Assembly (NCBI GenBank): GCA_905221605.1
Contig: CAJNDS010002520.1
Location: 182,501-246,500, forward strand
Source of the DNA: Symbiodinium natans
Taxonomy: Eukaryota > Sar > Dinophyceae > Suessiales > Symbiodiniaceae
Reading direction: 5' to 3'
Length of the DNA: 64,000 nt
The stretch's first letter is position 1; each line of letters begins with the position of its first letter. The position numbers and the translations under genes were made by a program. The notes beneath the pieces are model-generated. The model had not been told where the DNA came from. It saw only the letters and a program-made list of their open reading frames with translations, and searched no databases. This document shows, piece by piece, positions 9,900 to 21,060 of the stretch.

Positions 9900-10142
9900 T
9901 CTGTCCACGCTGCGAGTTGAGGGTGCCCTCCTCTCCACTTGCGGAACCACAGCACTGCAACATTCCACTACTATTCGCTTGAGAACCCCAAAAGAAGAAA
10001 CAATTATCCCGAAATTACCCTCAACAAGGAAGAATATGTTTTTATTTTTTTCTGGGTTCTTAAGCAATTCGTAGTCCAGGTTGGAGTTGCCGTCTGGTTC
10101 CGAGATTTCTTCTTGGAGTGCTGGCCATGCCATGTCGAACAC
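9900..10142 (-). CDS. coding fragment split by introner A2
   Basis: On the minus strand an ATG at 10142 starts MFDMAWPALQEEISEPDGNS-NL. The family A element follows, and the frame resumes as WNVAVLWFRKWRGGHPQLAAW. With a GA-AG reading (CTG|GACTACG...GTAG|TGG) the frame is kept, as in dioxygenase intron 1. A plus-strand frame (ELPSGSEISSWSAGH) is an alternative, so strand is uncertain. Confidence 0.35.
9968..10074. mobile_element. TIR element family A, copy 2
   Basis: The right end GGGTTCTTAAGCAATTCGTA is identical to copy 1, and the left end CTACTATTCGCTTGAGAACC is its imperfect complement. TCCA flanks both sides (9964-9967 and 10075-10078), a 4-bp duplication. The centre is AT-rich. Confidence 0.82.
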
Positions 10143-10182
10143 TCACTTACTCACTAATCTTAGACGGGGGTCTTGAGCGCGC

Positions 10183-10328
10183 ACACACACACACACATTT
10201 ATACTGCATTTCTGTAGATGGAGTGGGTTGGAACAGGTATATGTATACACAAACACCCGCACATACGTACATACGTACATACATACCTACATGCATACAT
10301 AATATGTCATACATATGTACATATGCAC

Positions 10329-10359
<31 letters not shown>

Positions 10360-10365
10360 TTCGTG
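10183..10365. repeat. AC, CATA and AT microsatellites
   Basis: Consecutive simple repeats: (AC)n near 10183-10196, (CATA/CGTACATA)n near 10255-10300 and (AT)n near 10333-10361. Confidence 0.9.
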
Positions 10366-10473
10366 GGTATATGTCTATACAAAAATATATTTTTTATGTG
10401 TAGTTTAAGTCTTATGCTTTCGACACATGTGCAAGCATATGTTTACACCCTGCCCCTATGTTGCATCGCCGCA

Positions 10474-10569
10474 GGACCGGCGCCGTCAGCGAAAGGCCAA
10501 GACAAAGACCTGCGCCTCGATACTTTCGGCGGAGTTTATCCGGCCACCACGCGGCCCATGCCCGACTGA
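10474..10569 (+). CDS. exon-like C-terminal segment
   Basis: After the acceptor CGCCGCAG (ending 10473) the frame reads PAPSAKGQDKDLRLDTFGGV and YPATTRPMPD, then stops at 10567-10569. The AG acceptor follows a pyrimidine-rich tract (ACACCCTGCCCCTATGTTGC). A second plus frame is also open, so the phase is not certain. Confidence 0.38.
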   Translation, partial: GPAPSAKGQDKDLRLDTFGGVYPATTRPMPD

Positions 10570-13240
10570 TCAGAAATCGTTGTTGATGAAAGGCCCTGCT
10601 TCAACTTAGGGCTTCTATAGGGGTGTTGGTGTTTTCATGTTGGTGTTGTTGCGCATAGTGACACTCTCGAGCTTCGGTTCATGGTCAGTAGCTGCAGCTT
10701 TCTGGTCAGCTTCCTCCACACTGCTGCCGCTGTATCTGGGCGCAGGAAGGATCCGGGCTGTTTGCGGCAGAGTCTCGCACATGCCGTAGACCCTGGCATC
10801 GTTGTGAAGATTCTTTGGGGGGTTAGGAAGAGGCCTTATTCGGCGAATCAGATCCCACTTCCATCCGAAGTTGCACGCGCAGGCTACAGGACTGCACGCA
10901 CCGGTGGTGGGAAAAGAAAACCTGCAGAATGTGTCATCCAAGGGGCGTACCGGAGGTTCTGAAGGGGGCAGCTTTCAGGGGAAACCCTAAACCCAAACCC
11001 TAAGCCCGTGGTTCAGACAGGCTTGCTGCACCTATGAGGATCGGAGAGAACACAGTGAGCACAGCGACGCCACAAGGGCCTTAAGGAGGCCTCGCTGTCT
11101 CAAGCCCCAAAAGGCTCAGCTCCGTCAGTTGATGTAGTTCCATTTTGGGCTCACTACATGGGGGGGGGGGGGGTATAGTGCACTACCCTAACAAGGTACT
11201 ACACTTGAGCCTTTAGGTACCGGCCACGCTGTCGCGACACGGAACGAGTTAAGTCTCCCAGAAAGAGGCCGCTGCGGGAGCGCGATTTCGAGTACAGAAT
11301 GCAAACGGGACCTTCAGTGGACCCTACACCCGAATTAAACCCTAAGCGAAGAAATTAAGTAAAAACCCTTGCACCCTGGAATCCTCCTGTTTCATGCGAG
11401 TGAGCGTCGGCACCTTTGATCTACCCCCTTGTACCTTAAAACCCCCGCCCTAAAGCCCTAAACCCCTATAAACCAAACCTAGAACCTAAACACACCCCCG
11501 ACCCAACTCGAAACCCTAAACCCTAAACCCCAAACCCTAAACCCTGCAGTGGGCCAGGTGAATCACACCTGTCCCCTCTGCCGAGCCGATCTCGCAAACA
11601 GCAAGGCCCGGACTGTTCTTGGGGGTCAGGGTTGGGCTGCGCGTGCGGGTAGGAACCCAAAACCCTAAACCCCACCAAATTTTACGGTTCACGAACGTAC
11701 GGTTCAGCGTGATATTGGTCACTGTTTAGGATGCTCTGTCCTGGCTGTGCTGCGTGACCAGAGGTCAGGGTCAACGCCATTTCGGCCTGACGGTTTTAGT
11801 GTTTAGGGGAAGGGTTTTCGGGTGAGGCTTGAGGAAGGTACGATGTCTGGTTAAGGTGTCACAAGGCTTGAGCTTGAGGGGTGTCCAGTTTAGATGTCAT
11901 CGAGATCTTGCTGGAAGATTTTTGCGCAGCTTTCACGGGCTACATGTGATGGCGTTCAGGCTGAAACCTGAACCCTGAACCCTTCTATCCTATAGCCTAA
12001 ACCTCTTCCTGCTAGACCCCTAAACCCTGAAAGCCAAAACCAGTCTGGCCCTGAGAAAGGGCACGTGGTTCCAGAGACCACTGGCAAGCACAGCCTACAT
12101 GAAACCGTAAACATGGGGTTTACGAGTTTTCTTTCATCTTCAAGTAGGGTTTCTGTCTTACAGGGCCTATGTCCGGGGTTCTTATTCGGGTACAGATACA
12201 GTGGCCACCGGCCTTTACAAGGTGTGTGTATATATATATATAGATATGTGTAAGGTATGTCGAGTTTCGCGTTTATAGCAGGCATCCCTAAAAAGCCCCC
12301 CCACCCCCCCACCCTCCCCATATGCTGCTTCAGAGGTCGAATCGGCAGTCTTGGGCGCAACGCTGGAAGATGTGGGCTCCGTCTGACCTTGCCTCGAAGA
12401 ATGAGGGGCCAATGCAATGCAAAGTGGGGGTCTACGAAAATAAGGGACCCCTAATATACACCCCCAATTAGGATTCCCTTGTAATATACACCCCCAAATA
12501 GGATTCCCTTGTAATCAGGACCCCAATAAGGTACCCCCAATTTCGGAAACCCCCAAGTAGTCGGCTCAAGGTCAAAGGTCAACACATGCTCACGTCGGGT
12601 GTGACACTGCATGAAAATGGTGCTGAACATGCCAAGTCGCCATTCGGCCTAGAACGCTTGTTACTTTTGCTATGCTACGCCTAGCTCTGCGGAGTGCAAA
12701 GCTTTGCCGAAGTCCAATAGAGCTGAAGCCCAGCAGGGTCCAAGCACTGAGAGTGTAAAAGGCTGCACAGGAGAAGTAGAAGACTGTTTCCCCATGGGCC
12801 ATGGTCCAGTAGTAATAGGGTTTCAGGTTGAGTATGCTTGGGTCGGTTCCCGGGATTTGGGTAGTGTGCCCCCTGTCCCTGCGGATGAGGCCTCGCTCAC
12901 AAAGGGTTGCCCCTAAACCCTTTTTGGTAAGTACTCTTCCTTGGTGCTTGGATGCTCTGGGAAGTAGCCTGGCAGACAAGATTGGCAGTGCTCGGACTTG
13001 CAGGCTCGGACTCCTCTGCGTTAGACATATTTAGACCCTGAACTCCGCACTACCCAACACGTTCCACCAAGCCCCCTTAGTTGGGCAGAGGCCAAGCCCT
13101 AAACCCTAAACCCTCAAACGTGCACTTCCGATCGGGAGCTGCAACACATCTTTGTAGGCTGGCGGCCGCTGCACTTTAGGGTTTAGGGTTTAGGGTTTAG
13201 GGTTTAGGGCTTGCTCAGAGAAGTAGCCGCGACTGGATCT
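10570..13240. other. spacer with scattered telomeric DNA, no firm gene
   Basis: It contains a G13 tract near 11161, telomeric repeats at 11513-11546 and 13172-13210, a TA repeat at 12228-12245, and a partial family F element end around 12516-12556 (GGACCCC...TTTCGGAAACCC). A minus-strand open frame at 12590-12979 exists but has no recognisable domain. Confidence 0.5.
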
Positions 13241-13248
13241 GCATTCAG

Positions 13249-13359
13249 GCCACCATGCATCAACTCCTTGTGCCACAAGTGGAAGTGCCACCTTGTGAGT
13301 CAGTCCCGACCATCGGGGCGTTTCACCGTGCCCAATCAACAATTCCTTGCTTGGCCCAT
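13249..13359 (+). CDS. exon-like segment abutting a TIR element
   Basis: After CAG (ending 13248) the frame reads ATMHQLLVPQVEVPPCESVP then TIGAFHRAQSTIPCLAHS and reaches the family I element boundary. No family is recognised. The open frame ending exactly at the element suggests the element serves as an intron. Confidence 0.4.
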
Positions 13360-13457
13360 TCTGTCCCCCTTGGGGATAATTTTCATTCTTTGTTTATATA
13401 AAACCCACAAGAGGACATTAGAAATTATATTTTATTAAGGTTCTAAGGGGAGTATAG
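13360..13457. mobile_element. TIR element family I, copy 1
   Basis: The left end CTGTCCCCCTTGGGGATAAT and right end TTCTAAGGGGAGTATAG are inverted repeats. CCAT lies on both sides (13356-13359 and 13458-13461). The centre is AT-rich. Copy 2 is at 20497-20548. Confidence 0.8.
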
Positions 13458-13615
13458 CCATGGGTTGCAGAACTTAGGGCTTCTGAGGTGTGGATGGGGC
13501 CAGGCACATACGCTTGCAATTGGACCTTTGCTTTGCAAACTAGTCCAGAGTGAGCGGTTTGAGACAAGCAACAGCCCAGAGCTCACGATCCGGGTTTGTA
13601 AGCGCATGAGGGTTT

Positions 13616-16040
13616 CGGGTTTAGGTAAAACCCTAAACCCTAAACCCTAAACTCTAAACCCTAAACCCTAAACCTCATGTGTTTGTGAGCATCTCGTGGT
13701 TTGGATGGATGAGTTGAGGAAGGGGTCGGATCGCCTTGAAAAAGCTCCTCCTGGGGCAAGTAACACCCACGGCACTTTTTTTGGTGAGAGGCGAAGCCCT
13801 TTTCTTGGGGTTTAGGGTTTAGGGTTTCGGGTTTTGGGTTTAGGGGCGTGGGGTTGAGGGAGTTGGGGGGGGGGGGGGGGCAGCCGTTTCACGAGGGGGC
13901 CCGGTGCAAGGGGTATCCTGCCGAGTTTGGGGATGTTGGCACGTGCGCGGGGGGATCCTAAACCCTCGCACATCGACCAAACTTAGTCCTAAACCCCACA
14001 ACCCTTACAGACATTACACCCCGTACAGCAATCACAGCAAGAATGCCCAAGGAGCATTTCCGGTAAAGTCCCTTTCATTAGGCTTGTAGTGGCATTGGCC
14101 AGGTAGGCCTGGATGAGAGGTCATTCAGAACGTTTGAAGATCGAACCTGGCAGTGTATATGCTCGTTACGCTTGCTACTATGTATGTATATATGTATATA
14201 CTATGGATCCCTTAGGGTTTCGAACTCGAAGACCTTATAAACCTTGAGTTCGTAGGCCCTAGAAAGCTCTCAGCAGTGCTCTTAGCCCTGAGCTTCAAAC
14301 CATGAACCTCAAGAAAAGAATAGCCAAAAGTTCACACGGGGTCCCGAAAGTCCGCCGTGGGAGGGGAAGGGAGGTTCTGTGCTTTGGGTTTTCGGGTTGG
14401 GCACCTTGGGGCAAAAAGCTGGCAACCAAGCCACTCCCTGCGCGTATGTATTGGGTTGTAGCCAGTCGGATCTGATTTGTGATCCAGTTGCGGACAGGAT
14501 TCTAACGGCCGCTCGGGGGTGGCTCAAGGTACTCACCGGTTTCCGGGGAGATACCTTCCTATTAGCGAACCAGGGGAAATCAAAGCCGAGGTGAAATCGA
14601 AGTCAATGCGAGGAGTTCCCCCCTCCCTTGTGCAAGCGGGTGCTGACATGGTACTGCGTAAAGACTAAATTCCTACCCTCAGCCCAAACCATCATGTATA
14701 GCGCTCTTTAGCCTCAAAGTCTGAACCTCAACCGTGCTTCCAACCGGATACCAGATCTCCTCCCCAAACCCCGCCTCCAAGCCTCCTTGTCTCACCCTTA
14801 TCCAGACCAATGTTCCGGGTGCGGCACCTCGCCTGTCCTCAGTTTTCTGTTCGGAAGAAGACAGTGAGGAAATATGACATCCAGGTTATTGTTGCGGGGC
14901 GTGTCAGCAAGAAGCTGTTGAGCCACTACGTCAGTAGCAGCTCGTTTACTACATCCGCAGGATGCGACATGCTGAGGGTCTGGGGGGTTGATGCGTTTCG
15001 CCCGGACTGCACTCCGAAGATCTTGAGTACTCGCAAGTCTTCGTGCAACTATACAGGCATTGCGACCAGTGTTCCTTTGACATTCCAAGCTAAACCCCAA
15101 ACCCTAAACCCTAATGACTTCGAAGAAACACAGCATACTAGGCCCTTCCTCATCTGACACGGTGCACACATCAGCCAGTATCGGCAAACAAGCACGCCGA
15201 AAGCATGAACACCCTGCCAAAGCCCTCCATGCACAAAGCAAACCACCCCAAAGCGCCTTTTGAACCTTCGATACGAACATCCGAAGCCCTTCCCAACATC
15301 ACTATGAGACATCTCTGCACCCCCGAAACCCTGAACCCTTCACCCTTAACCCTTAAACCCTAAACCCGAAACCCTCGACCCTAAACCAAAAACCCTAAGC
15401 AATAGACCTTACATGGATCCTCTCTCACCTCCCCCCCCCCCCCCCCCCTTCCCCCCCTCCCCTTTCCCTCTTTTCCCACCTTTTTTTGAAGCAAAGGAGC
15501 CCATGACATGGCTTCCCTGGATCCTGGCCTGCTTTGAGCCCAAACCACCTTTTCAGGCTTTAGGGGTTTAGGGTTTTAGGGTTTTAGGTTTTAGGGTTTA
15601 GGGTTTTAGGGTTTTAGGGTTTTAGGGTTTAGGGGTTTAGGGGTTTAGGGTTTTAGGGTTTAGGATGATTGGCGCGGGTTCAAAAACAAAGGTTTAGGAT
15701 GAGGGTTGTGGGGTTATAGGGTTGAGGAACAGAGTTTAGGAGGGTTAGGAGGTGTTGGGGGTGTCTGACTCTCTTCAGGGTTTTGGGTTTTGGGCGTTCT
15801 CCTTTGCGATGAAGTCAGTGGTAAGTGGGTTCAGAAGCTGGAGGCCTTGGAACCTCCTGCTGTGTGAAAACCGCATGGCCTGAACATGTCGCAAAAACGT
15901 CTGGAGGGGTAGGAGAGGTGGGAGGGTGTGACCCTCTTTGGGGCAGACTTTCTACTTTCCACTACCAGGGCCTGAGCGGAAGAGAAAGCACCCCTTCTCG
16001 GATCGCTGCCTTGAAAGGAGGTCGAAGAGTTCCTGATCTG
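13616..16040. repeat. spacer with telomeric arrays and octamer variants
   Basis: Arrays lie at 13626-13675, 13798-13830 and 15341-15395. A TTTTAGGG/TTTAGGGG variant block lies at 15560-15665. A G18 run is at about 13863 and a C21 run at about 15428. Open frames near 14800-15157 exist on both strands, but neither is convincing. Confidence 0.65.
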
Positions 16041-16049
16041 CCTCATGCT

Positions 16050-16150
16050 TTGGGATGTTCCCCCTTATGTTAACAATCCTCAATAGTGATGAGAACACGG
16101 GGTTCTATCATCCCTATTGAGGACTGTTAGTATAAGGGGGAACATCCCAA
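16050..16150. mobile_element. TIR element family C, copy 3, perfect 8-bp duplication
   Basis: It begins TTGGGATGTTCCCCCTTATG and ends TATAAGGGGGAACATCCCAA. CTCATGCT is present exactly on both sides (16042-16049 and 16151-16158). This is the best preserved copy and defines the family as a 101-bp non-autonomous element with 8-bp target duplications. Confidence 0.95.
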
Positions 16151-16402
16151 CTCATGCTGGTAGTTGAAGCTTCAGGGTTCAGGGTTTATCGGAGCTAGCT
16201 TATGAGATGGCCGAACCCGGGTTCTTCCGGTTCCCTTGCCCCTCAATGTTGTGACCCTGCAGGACAGGGCTTCGAGGGTTTTGAGGCACAATGAGCTTTA
16301 GGGTTTAGGGTTTAGAGGGTTTAGAGGGTTTAGGGTTTAGGGTTTAGGGCCATCTCCTGAACCTCCCACCATGTACCCGCGCATGACCTCTCCACTGGGA
16401 AG

Positions 16403-16800
16403 ACGTCAAGCTCAAGCCCGGTAGGAACAGAGTTGGCCAAAAGATGTCACCCGCTCTGGACGCCATGGACATGACTCTCCGTGGAAAGGCCCCCAATGCC
16501 CTTGTTCCTCCTCCGCACGTGCCGCGCTTCGGGAAAAGCCACATAGAGATCTCCATCCCACAAGATCCTGCCGATGCACATGCCTACCCACCAGAGGCTG
16601 TTCAGGTCGGCCCCTCAGGGCACTGCCCCATTTTGGTTCTCACTGTGTTGTGTTACCGGAATTTTCTTCCTGGGGTGTCGCAAAGGATCCTAAAGCATCA
16701 ACGAACGACTTCAGGTCCGCAATACCTTCATCCATGTCGCGAGTCCCGGACAGGGAGCCGAAGAGGAGATTGTCAAGAATGCCGTCTCCTGCCCGGCGGC
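16403..16800 (+). CDS. dinoflagellate-type protein with RNTFIHVA segment, two exons
   Basis: Exon a (about 16403-16605) reads VKLKPGRNRVGQKMSPALDA... through PPHVPRFGKSHIEISIPQD to PPEAVQ. Exon b (16715 to about 16795) reads VRNTFIHVASPGQGAEEEIV and KNAVSCPAAGL. The V(R/K)NTFI motif is, from memory, common upstream of C3H1 zinc fingers in dinoflagellate proteins, and such a finger is encoded on the same strand at 21962. The intron is GT-AG, 109 bp, phase 0. The true start and the 3-prime end of exon b are not resolved. Linking it to the later finger is inference. Confidence 0.58.
16606..16714 (+). other. 109-bp intron bounded by 8-bp direct repeats
   Basis: TTCAGGTC occurs exactly at both splice junctions (16601-16608 and 16711-16718). 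The intron starts GTCGGCCCC and ends CGACTTCAG. No clear terminal inverted repeats are seen, but the duplication suggests intron gain by insertion. Confidence 0.75.
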
Positions 16801-17034
16801 TGGGCTGTGCTTAGGGCGTTCGGCTTTCGTTCAGTGCGGGAGCTAGGTTCTAAGAAATGCTCAACATACCCCGTGGGAACACCCGTTACAAGAATTTCAC
16901 AGGTACGGTAAAATCCTTCTATTCTCCGTTTTTAGGTTACGGGGTATGGGTTTGGGGTATGTTGAAGTATTGAAGTATCCTTAGATGGGAGTTGTTTGTG
17001 GCTTTTGGGGGCATGTACACTCACTTGCTCCTCT

Positions 17035-17170
17035 CCTTGGGGACCAAATGAAGAAGCCTGAACATTTTTGGGGCCATATACCCTATCCTACTATAATGCC
17101 TATCGAAACCCTAAATTTGGGGCTATATACCTTGCACTACTATGCTGGAACTCCTATTCTTAAAGTGTAT
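17035..17170. mobile_element. TIR element family D, left part, running into telomeric repeat
   Basis: CCTTGGGGACCAAATGAA is the family D terminus. The interior has the CCATATACCCTA...ACTATAATGCC family core. The right terminus is missing; instead GTATGAACCCTAAA continues straight into a (CCCTAAA)n array at 17168-17203. Confidence 0.75.
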
Positions 17171-17296
17171 GAACCCTAAACCCTAAACCCTAAACCCTAA
17201 GCCTGCGATGCGGATTCGCCCCAGCTGTGCAGAAGGGAAAAAACCCTAGACCCTAACCCTAAACCCTAAACCCTAAACCCTAAACCCTAAACCCTA

Positions 17297-18192
17297 CCAA
17301 GGCAAGCCACGTGGGATGGATCCAGAAGCTCTTTACCGAGGAGGAGGTCGAGGCATGTCAGGCCCCCAAGGAGACTTGGCCCAATTGGGGGCTTAGGGTT
17401 TAGGGTTTAGGGTTCAGGGGTATGTTTTTTTGTTTCCAATGTTTTCCCTTACTTCTTGGGTTGAAGAGGACCCTACAAACCCTATGAACCCTATGAACTA
17501 TGAACCGTTTTAATCTTACAAACCCTGTAAACCCTAAAAACCAGAAGAACCCCTAAGCCCTCAACCCTCAACCGTACAAACCATTAACCCTCGAATCACC
17601 CTAAACCCTAAACCCAAAACCCTAAACCCTGCACCATAACGGGCCATCCGAGGAGAAGCCCGTGATCAGCTTGGAGGAGACGCTCATCTTCGACGTGCCA
17701 AACACTCCGCCTCCTGGCTGAGAGTGTTGCCTTAAGCACGCTTACTAGGGTTTAGGGTTTAGGGTTTAGGGTTTAGGGTTTAGGGTTTAGGGTTTAGGGT
17801 TTAGGGTTTAGGGTTTAGGAACCCTACACCCTAAACCCTAAACGTGTTTGCTGGAACAGTCTGCCAGGCAAGAGGAGCCGACACGAGCAACCGCGTATGC
17901 AGCCCGTGAGAGCGGCAAGCAGTGGCTGGCGACGCAGCCTCCCCAACAGCCCGTGCCACCCGTGCACCTTGTACGTTCTGAAGATAGGGTTTCGGGTTCA
18001 ATTAGGGTTCAGGGTTTAGGGTTTAGGGTTTAGGGTTTGGGGTTTAGAGCCAAAGTTTAGGGTTTAGGGCACGTGTTCATGAGCCGTCATTTGAGGGTTT
18101 AGGCAGGGCGAGCTGGACCGTGATACATATAGGGTGACCTCGACGGCGAAAGCAGCGTGTCCTGGACTCCTGGACTTTTCACGGGCAGCTTA
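17297..18192 (+). CDS. four exon-like islands between telomeric arrays
   Basis: Segments: 17297-17390 (TKASHVGWIQKLFTEEEVEA...), 17641-17721 (GPSEEKPVISLEETLIFDVP...), about 17851-17970 (RQEEPTRATAYAARESGKQW...PPQQPVPPVHL) and about 18112-18192 (ELDRDTYRVTSTAKAACPGL...). All are on the plus strand, acidic or Pro/Gln-rich, and separated by TTTAGGG arrays, including 17747-17819. They may belong to the gene starting near 16403 or to the Pro-rich gene downstream. No domain is recognised. Confidence 0.38.
17747..17819. repeat. interstitial telomeric array
   Basis: About ten uninterrupted TTTAGGG units. The orientation flips immediately afterwards to CCCTAAA (17821-17842), giving a head-to-head junction. 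Confidence 0.97.
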
Positions 18193-18749
18193 ACTAAGTA
18201 ACTACTGTAAGTCATCCCACACACCCTTTTCGACTCCGACAAGATCGTGAAGCTGCCATGAAACCTCAACTCAACATGTTAATGACACAAAAGTTTCTTT
18301 TTTTAGCATGCATATGGTGGGGCAATGTTGTAGGCAGAGTCTCGCAGCAGTGCTTTCGTGATTCTAGACGGCAATGCCATGCACATGCTGCCCGTCCCGT
18401 GGTCGGAGTTCCCTCACCCCTCTCACCCCCCTCCCCCCCCCCCAACAAACAAAAAAAGAAAATAAAATTAAAAAAAAACAGAACAATATTGGTTGATCAC
18501 CATGCCATGAGTGTGTATATATATGTATATTTATTTTTTATTTATTATGTGTTTTTCCTTCCCTGGATCATAAAACCACTGTAAATCTTAAGCCAAGTCC
18601 CAACAACTGGAAAGCCCTGAAGCCAAACGCCCTAAAGGGCGGGCTTTCGAAGGTTCAGGGTAGTGATAGGTATGCGTTTATATTATATGTACCCGACTTG
18701 ATGTTAAAACTATGCTTAACTCCTACTTCCAACTGCCCATTGGGAAAAA

Positions 18750-20137
18750 TGAAAAAATGCCATGGAACCAGTAGAGATTGTGCAAGGCACGACGCCGGGC
18801 TGTGCCCTCCGCGGGCACCCGCTCCTTGCGAGCCCTCGCCGTGCTACGGAGGTGAGGAGTCATATATGCCCTACAGGACGCTTGGCCCCTAAACCCTAAG
18901 CCCTAAGCCCTAAACCCTAAAAGGATCCTTTTCTGTGGTTGTCAGGCTTCATTTGCACGAGACTTTTGTGTGGTTTGCTGCAAGCATTGGGGTTGACATA
19001 GTAGATGATGGAAGGAGTAGGTATATGTATTCTGGGGACGCTTGTGCAGCTGGTTTGAGTGCTTCTAGGATGTACAAGGTAGAAGGTTCAAAGGGATACT
19101 GGGAGCCTCAGCTTCAACATCTTCATTGACCTAGGGTACCCTAAAGAACAGCCGAGGATGTATGAGGAGCCATGGATTCCAGCACCGAACCCTATGGCAC
19201 CCATGCATGATCCACAGATGTGCCCCCCTCCTCACCCTGTTCCATGCGAGCCGACACCCGGGTTCTACCACCACGCGCCACCAGAACAGCACCAGGTACC
19301 CCCCATGCCAATCCCATGCGAGCACCCCCACGGGTTCTACCACGCGCCGCCAGAACAACACCAGGCACCCCCCATGCCAATCCCGTGCGAGCCTCCCCAC
19401 GGGTTCTACCCGCCCCCAATGCACGATCCACACATGTGCCCTCACCCTCATCCAGTTCCGTGTGACCCGCCAACGGCATTCTATCATCCGGTCCCAGAGC
19501 ACGCCCCGCCTATGCCAATGCCTTGCGAGCCCAGGCCAGGATTTTACCATCCTCCCCCGGAGGAGCCTCGGCCCATGATGCCAGTTCCATGCGAGCCCAG
19601 GCCTGGATTCTACCATCCTCCGCCAGGGCCCATGATGCCAGTCCCATGCGAGCCCACGCCTGGCTTCTACCATCCTCCTCCCCTCCCAGCCCCATGCGAG
19701 CCCACGCCTGGGTTCTACCATCCCCACCCAGAGGAGCCCCATAGGCCGATGATGCAAGTCCCCTGCGAGACTACCCCTGGGTTTCTTAGTAGCTGAGTGA
19801 GCACACTTTACACTTTTTGGGATGCGAGAATCCCTATAGAACTGAAAGTGTACACTTTTTTTTGGGGGGCTTATGAGCTCAGCAACTAAGGTTTTACCAT
19901 CCTCATCCAGAGGAGCCCCGAAATCTCACGATGCCAGCTCCACGCGATCCCGGCTTCTACCCTCCCCGCCCAGATGAGCCGCGGGGGCCGCTGGCCACCT
20001 ATCCGCAAGAGGAGCCAAGGTCATGCTGGCAACGCGTTTTTTGGTTTATCATTGTTGTTATAATTCTTACTCGTACTACACATAGATATATATTTGTTTA
20101 TTTTACTTTTGATTTATTTATTTATTCATTGATTTAA
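18750..20137 (+). CDS. proline-rich PCEP/GFYHP repeat protein with C-terminal membrane segment
   Basis: The main exon 19152-19780 encodes about ten imperfect repeats around PCEPxPGFYHPPPE (variants PCEHPHGFYH, PCDPPTAFYH), spaced by EQHQ, MHDPxMCP and PMMPV. The last exon 19891-20137 adds two repeats, then CWQRVFWFIIVVIILT, a probable transmembrane helix, and a short tail. An upstream exon (about 18750-18890) has a related unit (APAPCEPSPCYGGEES). The exons join across a 110-bp introner as PG|FYH. Regular Cys-Glu-Pro and Tyr suggest a cell-wall or surface protein, but function is unknown. The start is not determined. Confidence 0.65.
19781..19890. mobile_element. introner, family H (intron of the proline-rich gene)
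   Basis: The intron starts GTTTCTTAGTAGCTGAGTGA and ends GAGCTCAGCAACTAAG. Its termini are inverted repeats (CTTAGTAGCTGAG against the complement CTTAGTTGCTGAG). GGTTT is duplicated at both junctions. Splicing is GT-AG and restores the PGFYHP repeat. The CTTAGT(A/T)G ends resemble family B. Confidence 0.9.
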
Positions 20138-20409
20138 GTCGGTTCAACATTGCATCAAGTGACCCACTCCACCGCACCTTGAGTCTAAAGTCCCGGTATC
20201 TGACTTTCATTGACTACCCTGCGGGCTCTTGATCAAGAACTCCTCAGCTCCCCACACTAGGGGCCCATGAGGGATGTTCTTATAAGTCCTTTTTGGAATC
20301 CTTGTTATGAGCGTAGTATGTAGGGGATCCCAAAAAGAGACCAACATGTAGAAAACTGCCCTTATAAAGCGCTTATGTCAAGCCCAGGACCCGTGCCGGC
20401 GCGATTGGC

Positions 20410-20496
20410 GTATGCCCGAGGCCCAGCCGGTCCGACAGGAGGAGCCGCCAGCAAACGCGAAGATCGGTGTGGAGGATCTTCCGCCGTACCCTGGTT
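20410..20496 (+). CDS. exon-like segment ending at a TIR element
   Basis: The frame reads RMPEAQPVRQEEPPANAKIG and VEDLPPYPG, ending where the family I element begins. Its acidic, Pro-rich composition resembles linkers upstream of dinoflagellate zinc fingers, so it could join to 21962. That link is inference. Confidence 0.42.
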
Positions 20497-20548
20497 CTGT
20501 ATCCCCCTTGGGAATTATCCTTTTATTAAGGTTCTAAGGGGAGTATAG
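20497..20548. mobile_element. TIR element family I, copy 2, short
   Basis: The left end CTGTATCCCCCTTGGGAATT and right end TTAAGGTTCTAAGGGGAGTA-TAG match copy 1 (13360-13457). GGTT is duplicated at 20493-20496 and 20549-20552. Only 52 bp remain, so the centre is deleted. Confidence 0.82.
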
Positions 20549-20832
20549 GGTTGGGTCTCTACGGTAACTAGAAGGCCTAGCTCATCTAACCCATGTTCGA
20601 GTGTCAGCTCAGGAGCTTTGTGAGTGCCCTTTGACACCTTATAAACGCCCAAACCCTATAGACCTGCAACGGCTGCTTGGCAGCCAGGTGGCAGCAACCC
20701 TTCTACTCGACACCTCGTAACACCCTTTGATGCCCGCAAGAAGGTTTTTTGTGGGTCTTAGTTACTTGAGTTTACAGACGTTACAAATACATGTATATAT
20801 ATATGTTATGTATATCCATGTGTGTATGGTGT

Positions 20833-20928
20833 AGTATGTATGTATGTATGTATGTACGTATGTATGTATGTATGTATGTATGTATGTATGTATGTGTGTA
20901 TGTGTGTATGTGTGTATGTGTGTATGTG

Positions 20929-20960
<32 letters not shown>

Positions 20961-20982
20961 TGTATGTATGTATGTATGTAGG

Positions 20983-21013
<31 letters not shown>

Positions 21014-21060
21014 TCTACATATATACATACATGTAAATATATATATATATATATGTACAC
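20833..21060. repeat. (GTAT)n and (TA)n microsatellite
   Basis: About 160 bp of TATG units with scattered TGTG variants, then TA runs at 20986-21012 and 21040-21053. Another TA/CA run is at 21257-21298. Open frames across it are repeat artefacts. Confidence 0.97.

Noticed and set aside
19131-19757. 208-codon minus-strand frame opposite the Pro-rich gene
   Set aside because: The plus-strand reading has a regular protein repeat, a matched intron and a membrane segment; the minus frame is its mirror image.
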